This document shows positions 7,669 through 14,835 of a stretch of DNA of 33,101 bases, one piece after another (position 1 is the stretch's first letter; every line of letters starts with the position of its first letter). This DNA is from Hoskinsella mucinilytica (GTDB taxonomy: Bacteria > Bacillota_I > Bacilli_A > Erysipelotrichales > Erysipelotrichaceae), in NCBI RefSeq assembly GCF_045223415.1, contig NZ_JBEQZJ010000043.1, positions 1 through 33,101 of the forward strand. Reading direction: 5' to 3'. The translations under genes were made by a program, and so were the position numbers. The notes under the pieces were generated by a model. The model saw nothing but the letters and a program-made list of their open reading frames with translations, was not told where the DNA came from and did not search any database.

Positions 7669-7914
7669 TTAAAACTCTTTTAAGTTTCTTAGGTTTGTAG
7701 ATTCGTCTCCATCGTTGATACCACGAATATGACGTGCACCATCACGACCTGTAAAAGGTAATGCATTTTCGATCATACCCTGTTCAACGGCTTCTAAAGC
7801 CTGCTCATAATCATAAGTTTTTCCTTCGCTATCCTTAAATTCACTTAAGGTACCATCAGAATTACGACGAGCTGCAACAAATTTGGTTTTCTTGTTTGAT
7901 TTTTCTTTTTTCAT
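7669..7914 (-). CDS. DUF3892-type small protein
   Basis: The 81-aa protein is basic at the N-terminus (MKKEKSNKKTKFVAARR). It matches by pattern the DUF3892 family of small Firmicute proteins: AARRNSDGTLSEFKDSEGKT, then a short helix with a QGMIENA-type turn, then GRDGARHIRGINDGDESTNL. The function is unknown. A very strong ribosome binding site (AGGAGGTAAGTAAA before the ATG) suggests high expression. It is monocistronic, divergent from the CBS-domain membrane protein gene, and ends at a terminator shared with the convergent operon. Confidence 0.8.
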   Translation of the reverse strand: MKKEKSNKKTKFVAARRNSDGTLSEFKDSEGKTYDYEQALEAVEQGMIENALPFTGRDGARHIRGINDGDESTNLRNLKEF

Positions 7915-8029
7915 TTTACTTACCTCCTGACATTATTGTGAACCTAGATATTGTTTTTATACGAGTGATGATTTGAGAAAATTTGGAAATTATGAAATAT
8001 CAAAAATTCTTTGAAAATAGGCGTATCCA

Positions 8030-8057
8030 TTGAATTTTTTTATTTTTCGTTTATAAT
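8030..8057 (+). promoter_or_regulatory. sigma-A-type promoter of the CorC-like gene
   Basis: TTGAAT (8030-8035) and TATAAT (8052-8057) are separated by 16 bp. The leader to the start codon is about 70 nt. Confidence 0.7.
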
Positions 8058-8069
8058 ACTACTGTAGTA
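8057..8069 (+). promoter_or_regulatory. 13-bp palindrome at the transcription start, putative operator
   Basis: TACTAC-T-GTAGTA is a perfect inverted repeat that overlaps the last base of the -10 box and the predicted transcription start, where a bound repressor would block initiation. The regulator is unknown. It resembles but does not fit the CopY/BlaI consensus, which has a 2-nt centre. Confidence 0.4.
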
Positions 8070-8132
8070 AGGGATTTTTTCGTCCTTACATGATGGAACT
8101 GTAGAAACATTAAGTATGGGGAGTGGTAATTC

Positions 8133-9413
8133 TTGGACGGTTCGCATATAGGCCTTACGATTTTATTGGTGATTCTAATTATTTTATCAGCTTGTTTCTC
8201 ATCTGCTGAAACGGCATATTCTTCATTGAATGTGATCAGGTTAAAGCAAATGGCGAAAAATGGTGACAAACATGCAAAGACAGCATATGCAAATGCAAAG
8301 AATTTTACAGCCGTGATCACGACCATCCTTATCGGAAACAATGTTGTGAACATATTGGCGACTTCTATTATGACATCTTTGGCTACAGAGCTGTTTGGCG
8401 CAAGTGGTGTTGCGATTGCGACTGGTATTATGACCATATTGATTTTAGCTTTCGGTGAGATCACCCCTAAAATTGTGGCGAAAGCGAAAAGTGAACGAGT
8501 TGCGCTGTTAATGGCAAAACCGTTGAGTATTTTGGTTACGGTGCTTCATCCGATCTCTATCGTAGTAGAAAAGATTGAGAAAAGTTGGGAAGAGAAGCTG
8601 GAAATTGAGAATGTAACAGCGACAGAAGATGAGTTACTGGAAATTGTCAGTACCATTGAACAGGAAGGTGTTTTGGAACAAGAGGAACGTGAATTGATCG
8701 AAAGTGTCATTGAATTTGATGACAAAAATGTACGTGATATCATGGTTCCAAGAGATCAGGTGGTATTTCTTTATGATAATGCAACCTATGATCAACTGAA
8801 AACAACCTTACATGATCACAAGTTGTCACGTTTACCGGTCATTTCTTATGAGACGACCGAAGTTGTTGGAATCCTTCGAGTACGTGATGTTTTAGATGCT
8901 CTATTAGAGGATCGTGAAATTGTCATTAAGGATTTGATGCAACCGCCTGTATTTGTAACTCAACGAAAAAAATTGCCGGCTGTACTTGAGGATATTCAAA
9001 AGTCTAGAGAACATATCGCAATTGTTGAGGAGTCACAGACATCTCATGTATATGTTGGTATCGTTACCCTAGAAGATGTTCTAGAAGAATTGGTCGGAGA
9101 AATATATGATGAATATGACCCACTACCGAATCATGTATTTGAAATCGGACATCATATGTTTCAAATTGATGGAAAGGTATCATTAAATGATTTCTTTGAT
9201 ACTTATGTAGAGGATCAAGATGCCCCTCAAACCAAAGCAAGAACATTTGCGGCGTGGATTTATGAATTAAATAACCATCGTAAAGTCCGTAAAGGACGTG
9301 AAATAGATTTTGAAAACTTTGAAATCAAAGTGCTGGATACTAAAGATGGTATGGCATCCAGAATTGAATTGACAATTCTTTCATACAATGACGATGAAGA
9401 ATTACTTGATTAA
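8133..9413 (+). CDS. CNNM/CorC-type membrane protein with CBS pair (HlyC/CorC family)
   Basis: This 426-aa protein has the standard three-part layout of the family. An N-terminal DUF21/CNNM transmembrane domain (about residues 1-180, starting MDGSHIGLTILLVILI and containing SSAETAYSSLN) comes first. A pair of CBS domains follows (about 200-325, opening with VRDIMVPRDQV). A C-terminal CorC_HlyC transporter-associated domain ends the protein (about 345-420). Members are implicated in Mg2+/Co2+ or Na+ movement with nucleotide sensing by the CBS pair; the ion is not readable here. The start is TTG with GGGGAGTGG at good spacing, and the N-terminus fits the family. RidA follows 14 nt downstream, probably in the same transcript. 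Confidence 0.92.
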   Translation: MDGSHIGLTILLVILIILSACFSSAETAYSSLNVIRLKQMAKNGDKHAKTAYANAKNFTAVITTILIGNNVVNILATSIMTSLATELFGASGVAIATGIMTILILAFGEITPKIVAKAKSERVALLMAKPLSILVTVLHPISIVVEKIEKSWEEKLEIENVTATEDELLEIVSTIEQEGVLEQEERELIESVIEFDDKNVRDIMVPRDQVVFLYDNATYDQLKTTLHDHKLSRLPVISYETTEVVGILRVRDVLDALLEDREIVIKDLMQPPVFVTQRKKLPAVLEDIQKSREHIAIVEESQTSHVYVGIVTLEDVLEELVGEIYDEYDPLPNHVFEIGHHMFQIDGKVSLNDFFDTYVEDQDAPQTKARTFAAWIYELNNHRKVRKGREIDFENFEIKVLDTKDGMASRIELTILSYNDDEELLD

Positions 9414-9427
9414 TAGGAGGAAATGAT

Positions 9428-9895
9428 ATGAACATCTTTATCAAAGCAGTAAAACCGGAAAATGCGCCAAAGGCATTGGGACCATATTCACCAGCTACTA
9501 AATTAGGAGATTTTGTATTTCTATCAGGACAGGTCCCATTAGATCCTAAAACAGGAGAAGTTGTAGGTACTACCATTGAAGAACAAACACATCAGGTCAT
9601 GAAAAATATCGGTGCCGTTTTGGCTGATATGGGCTTAGCTTATAAACACATCATCAAAACAACGATCTTCGTGGCAGATTTAAACGATTTTGATAAATTA
9701 AATGAAGTATATGGTTCTTACCTAGAAGAACCATTCCCAGCAAGAAGCTGTGTACAAGTTGCACGTCTTCCAAAAGATGTGAAAGTTGAAATTGAATGTA
9801 TGGTCATTGATACTTTAGTATATGAACAGCAATATGCTGCACAACAGGGTGGATGCTCTAGTTGCGGTGGCGGCTGTGATGGTGGATGCTGCTAA
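9428..9895 (+). CDS. ridA: RidA-family enamine/imine deaminase with Cys/Gly-rich C-terminal tail
   Basis: Residues 1-135 form a complete RidA (YjgF/YER057c/UK114) protein, a cytoplasmic trimer that hydrolyses reactive enamine/imine intermediates released by PLP enzymes such as threonine dehydratase. Recognisable blocks are KALGPYSPATKLGDFVFLSGQ, GTTIEEQTHQVMKNIGAVL and PARSCVQVARLP, which includes the active-site arginine. It is followed by about 20 extra residues ending GGCSSCGGGCDGGCC, with five cysteines. Normal RidA proteins end before this point. The tail could bind a metal or carry thiol chemistry, which is inference. An AGGAGG lies at ideal spacing. It lies downstream of the CorC-like gene and ends at a terminator. 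Confidence 0.9.
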   Translation: MNIFIKAVKPENAPKALGPYSPATKLGDFVFLSGQVPLDPKTGEVVGTTIEEQTHQVMKNIGAVLADMGLAYKHIIKTTIFVADLNDFDKLNEVYGSYLEEPFPARSCVQVARLPKDVKVEIECMVIDTLVYEQQYAAQQGGCSSCGGGCDGGCC

Positions 9896-9909
9896 TTGTA
9901 TTAGAATCA

Positions 9910-9946
9910 AGATACCTGGATGTTAGATCTGGGTATCTTTTTTTTG
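9910..9946 (+). terminator. terminator after ridA
   Basis: A 10-bp stem (AGATACCTGG / CTGGGTATCT, two G-U pairs, loop of 9) is followed by eight T residues. Flanking AGAATCA / TGATTCT can lengthen the pairing. Confidence 0.85.
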
Positions 9947-10163
9947 ATTCTAAAGTTGTGATATGATTTGCTAAGAATTATCAATAGTAATGGAATACCA
10001 AGGGAGCTAAAAGCTCTCACATCATGCATGTCACTTAGAAAATACATGGTAGAATATGATCTGAAAATCAATCCCAAATTTAGTAAAATGATGATTTCCT
10101 TTCATTTTTTTATTAAAAAATATAAATTTTTTTCATTTTCATGATTTTTTTAAAAGAAACGTT

Positions 10164-10169
10164 TATAAT
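10164..10169 (+). promoter_or_regulatory. candidate -10 box upstream of comK
   Basis: A consensus TATAAT in an AT-rich stretch would start a leader of about 180 nt before the comK start. No good -35 box is seen. Confidence 0.35.
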
Positions 10170-10261
10170 AAAAAAGCCATCAAAATGGCAAAGTCTTTCC
10201 TTCCATCTCCCCAGCACCGATAGCTTTATCATGGATCAGCAGGTAACTATTACTTGCGATA

Positions 10262-10305
10262 AGAAGCAGGCAATACTGATCATCTATAAAAAGCCTGCTT
10301 CTTTT
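10262..10305 (+). terminator. hairpin with T-tract in the comK leader (terminator or attenuator)
   Basis: A 10-bp perfect stem (AGAAGCAGGC / GCCTGCTTCT) with a 21-nt loop is followed by TTTCC. It lies 50 nt before the comK start, so it may end a small upstream RNA or attenuate comK transcription. Confidence 0.5.
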
Positions 10306-10355
10306 CCTTTAATGGGGTCGGATAAGATTCATTGAAAAAGATATGAGGTGAAGTT

Positions 10356-10784
10356 ATGATCGTTTATATACGACAAGATGTGGATGGTATTGAAATCATG
10401 GAAGAATATAATCAAAGCTTTTTTGAAAAGATAAGTGCGAAGACTTATTTGGAAAGGCTGTGCTTACATCAAGGTTGCAGTATGCAGGGAAGAAAAGAGG
10501 CAATCAAAGCGGTGTATCATATCCATCAAAAGATTCCTATTTTAATATCTGAAAGAACAAAAGATTTCTTTTTTCCTACTTCTGCCATACGAGTGATTCC
10601 ATGTCATTGGATCAATCATCGAGCCATATACAAGATCCAAGGGAATCAACAACTCACAATAATCTATTTTCATGATCAAACGAAGTTAGTATTGGATGTG
10701 GATATTCGTACGATAAAAAGAGAAATCAAAATCTGTACAAACTATCTGACATACCTTGAAAGCCAACATAAAAATAAGATATAA
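10356..10784 (+). CDS. comK: ComK-family competence transcription factor
   Basis: The 142-aa protein resembles ComK, the minor-groove-binding activator of DNA-uptake genes in Bacillus. The central block is the best evidence: QGCSMQGRKEAIKAVYHIHQ, then KIPILISE and DFFFPTSAIRVIPCHWINH. This follows the ComK pattern of a GRKE segment, a KxPI segment and an FFPT...CxWI(S/N)H segment. The length is somewhat below that of B. subtilis ComK (about 190 aa), so the C-terminal region is short. The ribosome site GAGGTGA is 4-5 nt from the ATG. No DNA-uptake operon is in the window, but rmuC, a DNA-recombination gene, follows 23 nt later. Regulation may involve the structured leader. Confidence 0.8.
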   Translation: MIVYIRQDVDGIEIMEEYNQSFFEKISAKTYLERLCLHQGCSMQGRKEAIKAVYHIHQKIPILISERTKDFFFPTSAIRVIPCHWINHRAIYKIQGNQQLTIIYFHDQTKLVLDVDIRTIKREIKICTNYLTYLESQHKNKI

Positions 10785-10807
10785 TACCCACAAGATGGAG
10801 GTTACAT

Positions 10808-11905
10808 ATGGAATATTTTTTGATGTTTAGTTTGGTGGTCTTGATCCTTGTGGTCATGGTGCTGTTTCTATTGATAAGACCACAACAGGGAAGCAGAAGA
10901 GAGTTAAAGCTTTTGTTGGCGGAAAATGAAAAACGTCAACAGGAGACTTTATATCAAATGCAAAAACAGATGAATCAGCAACTCTTTGAGTTTCAAAAGG
11001 AAATGACCTCCGCTATGAAAGAAGATTTGAATCAATTAAATGAAACCACAACAAATCGGTTATTTTCAATTGAGAAAAATGTCAATCATAATCTACAACA
11101 AGGTTATGTTTCTACTCATCAAACGTTTAGTAAGGTGATGGAACAGATGGGGAAGTTAGATGAAAGTCAGAAGAATTTAAAGGAGTTAAGTCTTTCTATT
11201 TCCAGTATTCAGCAGGTATTAACGGATAAAAAAACAAGAGGTATTTTTGGTGAAGTGGAGTTATATTCTTTATTGGAAAATGCCTTTGGTTTGGATCAGA
11301 AACGCTTCATGAAACAAAAGCGCTTATCGAATGGAAGTATTGCGGATGCGGTGATCTTTGCGAAAGCTCCTTTGCATATGATTTGTATCGATTCTAAATT
11401 TCCTTTGGAAAACTATAATCGTTTGATGCAGGAAACAAGAACCGAGGAAAAACAACGGCTTCATCGAAGCTTTGTGAGCGATGTCAAAAAGCATATTAAG
11501 ACGATAAGTGAAAAGTATATCTTAAGAGATGAAACCGCTGAATTTGCATATATGTTTATTCCGGCAGAGGCAGTATTTTCTTATATCTATGGGAATTGTG
11601 ATGAGGTGATCCAATATTCCTATGAACAAAAGGTATACTTGGTTTCTCCTACGACATTGATGGCATATATTACCGCAATCAAAGCTATTTATTTAGGCGT
11701 AGAGAGAAATGAAAATATGATCAGTATCCAACAGGAACTGAAAAAGCTACAAGTAGAGTTTAAGCGTTTTGATTCACGCTATCAAGCTGTATCTTCAGAT
11801 TTTGATCGGTGCTATCAAGATATGCGTGCCTTATCTGTGACAGCAAGTAAACTTATCGCAAGATTTCATGATATAGACGAAGTGAAACTAAAACAGGAAG
11901 CGTAA
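10808..11905 (+). CDS. rmuC: DNA recombination protein RmuC
   Basis: The 365-aa protein has an N-terminal membrane anchor (residues about 4-23). A long coiled coil rich in Gln and Glu follows (about 30-135), and then the conserved RmuC domain. The domain is recognisable from TRGIFGEVELYSLLENAFG, SIADAVIFAKAPLHMICIDSKFPLENY and FAYMFIPAEAVFSYIY. The core has a restriction-endonuclease-like fold. In E. coli RmuC limits inversions between short repeats; the exact biochemical role is not established. GGAGGT is 5 nt before the ATG. It follows comK by 23 nt, suggesting cotranscription and a link to DNA uptake or repair, which is inference. Confidence 0.92.
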   Translation: MEYFLMFSLVVLILVVMVLFLLIRPQQGSRRELKLLLAENEKRQQETLYQMQKQMNQQLFEFQKEMTSAMKEDLNQLNETTTNRLFSIEKNVNHNLQQGYVSTHQTFSKVMEQMGKLDESQKNLKELSLSISSIQQVLTDKKTRGIFGEVELYSLLENAFGLDQKRFMKQKRLSNGSIADAVIFAKAPLHMICIDSKFPLENYNRLMQETRTEEKQRLHRSFVSDVKKHIKTISEKYILRDETAEFAYMFIPAEAVFSYIYGNCDEVIQYSYEQKVYLVSPTTLMAYITAIKAIYLGVERNENMISIQQELKKLQVEFKRFDSRYQAVSSDFDRCYQDMRALSVTASKLIARFHDIDEVKLKQEA

Positions 11906-11908
11906 AGG

Positions 11909-11935
11909 AAAAGACGTGGGCAATCCACGTCTTTT
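11909..11935. terminator. bidirectional terminator between rmuC and the asparagine synthetase gene
   Basis: A perfect 11-bp stem (AAAAGACGTGG / CCACGTCTTTT, loop GCAAT) has A and T runs on both sides. It serves the converging transcripts. Confidence 0.9.
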
Positions 11936-11938
11936 GTG

Positions 11939-13669
11939 TCAGTTCGTAAGATCAAGGTCAACATGATAGACACGAATCCAATAATCAATTTGATATAGAT
12001 AGGCAAGAAGCTGTGGACCACTCATGAGCTGACCATACCAAGGAAGGGTATAGGAAGCTCCTTTACTATCAATGAGTTTTTTCAGTTCTTTATCATCAAA
12101 GAGTTTATGAAGTGCAGATTCAGGATCATCATATCGTTGTTTTAATAAGGAAGCTACAAGCTCTGCATACACTGGATTGTGCGTTTTAGGGAAGGGATTC
12201 TTCTTTCTCCAACAAACATCTTCAGGTAGTTGATCTTCAAAGGCTTTTCTCAATATGCCTTTTTCATTTTGTTTGTAAAACTTCATGTCCCATGGGATAT
12301 TATACACATATTCTAAGGTATCAACATCCGCAAATGGAGCACGTATGGTGATATCTGCATAATTGGCCATGGTCAATTGACGAACAACTAAGGTCTGCAT
12401 GAACCAATGCAAACATAGAACGGTATGAAGGCGGGCTTGTTTATCCTCTTTGGTATCGGTAGGCAGATAGGAAATATCTTTGATGCTGTTTTCATATTGC
12501 TTTTGTATATAAGCTTGATAATCTAATCCTTTGATGTCTTGGTGTAACAGTTTGATACGCTCTTCACTTGAACGAAGCCAAGGGAAGGTATCTAAATCTT
12601 TTAGCTCTTCTCGATAAAACCATGGATATCCACCGAAGATCTCATCGCTACATTCCCCGCTCATAATGATATGTTCCCGTTGTGAGACTTGTTCACAAAG
12701 CCATAATAAAGAACTATCAACATCAGCCATACCAGGGAATTCTCTAGCAAGCACTGCATCTTCTAATTTGTCACGTAATGTTTCTTGTGTCATCATAAGT
12801 GCAGTATGATCACATGGATATCTGTCTTTCATTTGTTCAATGAAGGTATCATCAAGGGATACTTGATATTGATTTCCTTTGAAATTTTCTTTATTGCCTT
12901 CATATTGTAATGAATATGTGCGCCAATCTTTGTTTAAGGAAGCAGCAATCGCTGTGATGATGCTACTATCCAGGCCACCACTTAAAAAGGAGGCATGAAC
13001 ATCTTCCATTTGCCGTTTGATGGATGTCGTAACCAATTCACGTACCTTATCGATACTTTCAGTCAAAGAATCATCATGTTTCTTTGCTTTTAAGCGATAA
13101 TAGGTTTTGATATTCAGGCTATCCTTATAAGACATTAAGGAACCCATTGGTAATTGCTTGATACCATCGAGAATGGTGTGATCTTCTGGTACACTTGGCC
13201 CAAACGCAAACAGATCCAATAGACCCTTAGAGGTAAGGCGTGGCTTGATGCCTGCGTTGTTTAGCATCAATTGAATACTGTTACTGATGACAAGGGTATC
13301 ATCTTTATGATGATAATATAAAATAGACAGACCTAAAGGGTCTTTTGCGGCTAAAATTTTATCATCATACAACAATACAAACGCATAAGCACCTTTGATA
13401 TGTTGCATCATATCTTCTTTCCAATAAAGATAGGCGTAAACAAAAAGCTCTTCTAAAGATTCTATAGGAGGGTATTGTGCATCATGTAGCTCTTCCTTTA
13501 ATTCTTTTTTGTTATAGATTTCACCATCTACAACGATGGCATAGTTTTTTCTGGCATAGCTAATTTCATCAAATCCACATAGCCATAGATCCTTTTTGTG
13601 GATCAAAGATGAAAAATGGGTATTCATAGAGGTAATTGCCTCATTTTTGATCAATAAATATTCTTTCAT
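11939..13669 (-). CDS. asnB: asparagine synthetase B-like protein lacking the N-terminal catalytic cysteine
   Basis: The 576-aa protein has the two-domain layout of glutamine-dependent asparagine synthetase, which makes asparagine from aspartate, ATP and an amide donor. The synthetase domain is intact, with the PP-loop SGGLDSS at residues 230-236, MSGECSDEIFGGYPW, and RAPFADVDTLEYVYNIP. The glutaminase domain is degenerate: instead of Met-Cys-Gly-Ile the protein begins MKEYLLIKNE, and the oxyanion-hole NGEIYN is DGEIYN. Released ammonia may therefore be the nitrogen source, or the enzyme may adenylate another carboxylate, as beta-lactam synthetases do. The start at 13669 has AAAGGAAG upstream; an alternative 24 nt earlier also lacks a Cys. 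It is monocistronic. Confidence 0.88.
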   Translation of the reverse strand: MKEYLLIKNEAITSMNTHFSSLIHKKDLWLCGFDEISYARKNYAIVVDGEIYNKKELKEELHDAQYPPIESLEELFVYAYLYWKEDMMQHIKGAYAFVLLYDDKILAAKDPLGLSILYYHHKDDTLVISNSIQLMLNNAGIKPRLTSKGLLDLFAFGPSVPEDHTILDGIKQLPMGSLMSYKDSLNIKTYYRLKAKKHDDSLTESIDKVRELVTTSIKRQMEDVHASFLSGGLDSSIITAIAASLNKDWRTYSLQYEGNKENFKGNQYQVSLDDTFIEQMKDRYPCDHTALMMTQETLRDKLEDAVLAREFPGMADVDSSLLWLCEQVSQREHIIMSGECSDEIFGGYPWFYREELKDLDTFPWLRSSEERIKLLHQDIKGLDYQAYIQKQYENSIKDISYLPTDTKEDKQARLHTVLCLHWFMQTLVVRQLTMANYADITIRAPFADVDTLEYVYNIPWDMKFYKQNEKGILRKAFEDQLPEDVCWRKKNPFPKTHNPVYAELVASLLKQRYDDPESALHKLFDDKELKKLIDSKGASYTLPWYGQLMSGPQLLAYLYQIDYWIRVYHVDLDLTN

Positions 13670-13787
13670 TGCATCGCTTCCTTTCGCTTCCATTGTATGA
13701 AAAAGATAGAAGGTTTATGCTGGTTGCCTGAAAAAAGGATCACACATAAATCATCATAAAAAGGGTAGAAATAAATGAAAATGAGTG

Positions 13788-13793
13788 TATAAT
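13788..13793 (+). promoter_or_regulatory. -10 box upstream of the YitT-family gene
   Basis: A consensus TATAAT lies 36 nt before the start codon at 13830. The -35 region is not convincing. Confidence 0.45.
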
Positions 13794-13829
13794 ATATATG
13801 CTTTTAAAGAGTAAGGAGATTAAGGGTAC

Positions 13830-14693
13830 ATGAAAGAAACTTTTAGTAGAAAGGATATCGTTACGGTACTATGTGTGGTGATTGCTTCCTTTCTATGCGC
13901 ATTAAACATCAACACCTTCATCAATGCAGGAGGCTTATTTCCGGGTGGATTTACAGGATTAACGGTTTTCATTCAACGTTTTTTTGAACAATTCTTACAA
14001 ATACAGCTACCGTATTCCCTCGTCAACTTTTCGCTGAATGCAATTCCTGCGTTTATCGGGTTTAAAATGGTTGGAAAGAAGTTCACGATTTATTCTTGTT
14101 TGATGATCTTTTTAACCGGTGTGTTTGTTGATTTGATACCTAGCACCAATATTACGGAAGATATTCTATTGATCACGATCTTTGGTGGTATCTTACAAGG
14201 TATTGCATTAGGTATCGCATTAAAGGGGAATGCAAGTAGTGGAGGAACCGATTTTATCGCTATGTGGATCAGTAAAAAGACAGGACAGCCTGCTTGGAAC
14301 TATATCCTTGGTATGAATGCAGTGATGCTAGCAGCTGCAGGTTATCTGTTTGGATGGGATAAGGCATTGTATTCCATTATATTTCAATTTTGTAGTACAC
14401 AAGTAGTCAATACGATACATAAACGATATAAGCAAATGACTTTGTTTATTATCACGAGCAATCCTAATATCGTGGTAGAGGAAATTCAATATTCTACCCA
14501 TCATGGGGTAACACGATTAGACGGAATCGGTACTTATTATGGTCAGCCAAGGGCAATGCTGTATACCGTAGTAGATTCTACTTCCGTAAAAAGATTAGTC
14601 ACAAGAATCAGAGAAATTGATCCTTCTAGTTTTGTGAATGTGACCAAAACAGAATATGTAGAAGGAAGATTTTATCAAGTTCCGATTGAATAA
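13830..14693 (+). CDS. YitT-family membrane protein (DUF161 + DUF2179)
   Basis: The 287-aa protein has five or six hydrophobic helices in the first 190 residues, with family blocks NTFINAGGLFPGGFTGLTVF, ALGIALKGNASSGGTDFIAM and NAIPAFIGFKMVGKKFTIYS. A soluble C-terminal DUF2179 domain follows (about 200-287: THHGVTRLDGIGTYYG, AMLYTVVDSTSVKRLV). This is the standard layout of the YitT/YpjC/YqfU group of inner-membrane proteins, which are common in Firmicutes with several paralogues per genome and are of unknown transport function. An AAGGAG lies about 13 nt upstream and a weaker AAGGG nearer. It is monocistronic with its own promoter and terminator. Confidence 0.9.
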   Translation: MKETFSRKDIVTVLCVVIASFLCALNINTFINAGGLFPGGFTGLTVFIQRFFEQFLQIQLPYSLVNFSLNAIPAFIGFKMVGKKFTIYSCLMIFLTGVFVDLIPSTNITEDILLITIFGGILQGIALGIALKGNASSGGTDFIAMWISKKTGQPAWNYILGMNAVMLAAAGYLFGWDKALYSIIFQFCSTQVVNTIHKRYKQMTLFIITSNPNIVVEEIQYSTHHGVTRLDGIGTYYGQPRAMLYTVVDSTSVKRLVTRIREIDPSSFVNVTKTEYVEGRFYQVPIE

Positions 14694-14701
14694 TAAGGGG
14701 A

Positions 14702-14738
14702 AAAGAAAACACAAAGTTGACCGTGTTTTCTTTTTTTT
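14702..14738 (+). terminator. terminator after the YitT-family gene
   Basis: An 11-bp perfect stem (AAAGAAAACAC / GTGTTTTCTTT, loop of 10) runs into a T-tract. Confidence 0.88.
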
Positions 14739-14835
14739 AAGATAATAAAATAGGATACTCCAGTTTTTTTCATTTATCGTTCACATAGTCATCACAATGT
14801 TTCTTTATGCTTTACTGTGCAAGGAGGATATCAAT

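Larger units (their letters stand above)
7915..8132. other. divergent intergenic region
   Basis: This AT-rich 218-bp region separates the divergent DUF3892 and CorC-type genes. It holds the plus-strand promoter and palindrome listed separately, and a small hairpin (GTAAGG 8067-8072 / CCTTAC 8084-8089) in the 5' leader. No known riboswitch was recognised. Confidence 0.6.
9947..10355. other. structured non-coding region upstream of comK
   Basis: No convincing gene is present in this roughly 400-bp AT-rich stretch. It contains a small hairpin (GGGAGCT 10002-10008 / AGCTCTC 10012-10018), a TATAAT at 10164-10169, and a GCCAT-CAAA-ATGGC hairpin at 10176-10189. A long hairpin lies at 10262-10302. 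The 10176 hairpin read on the minus strand is followed by TTTTTT and would be a weak minus-strand terminator. An open frame at 10141-10335 lacks a ribosome binding site and looks spurious. The segment 10170-10305 could be the comK leader RNA or a small RNA. Confidence 0.5.

Noticed and set aside
10141..10335. 64-codon open frame upstream of comK
   Set aside because: It has no ribosome binding site, unusual composition for the region, and overlaps two hairpins; more likely leader or small-RNA sequence.
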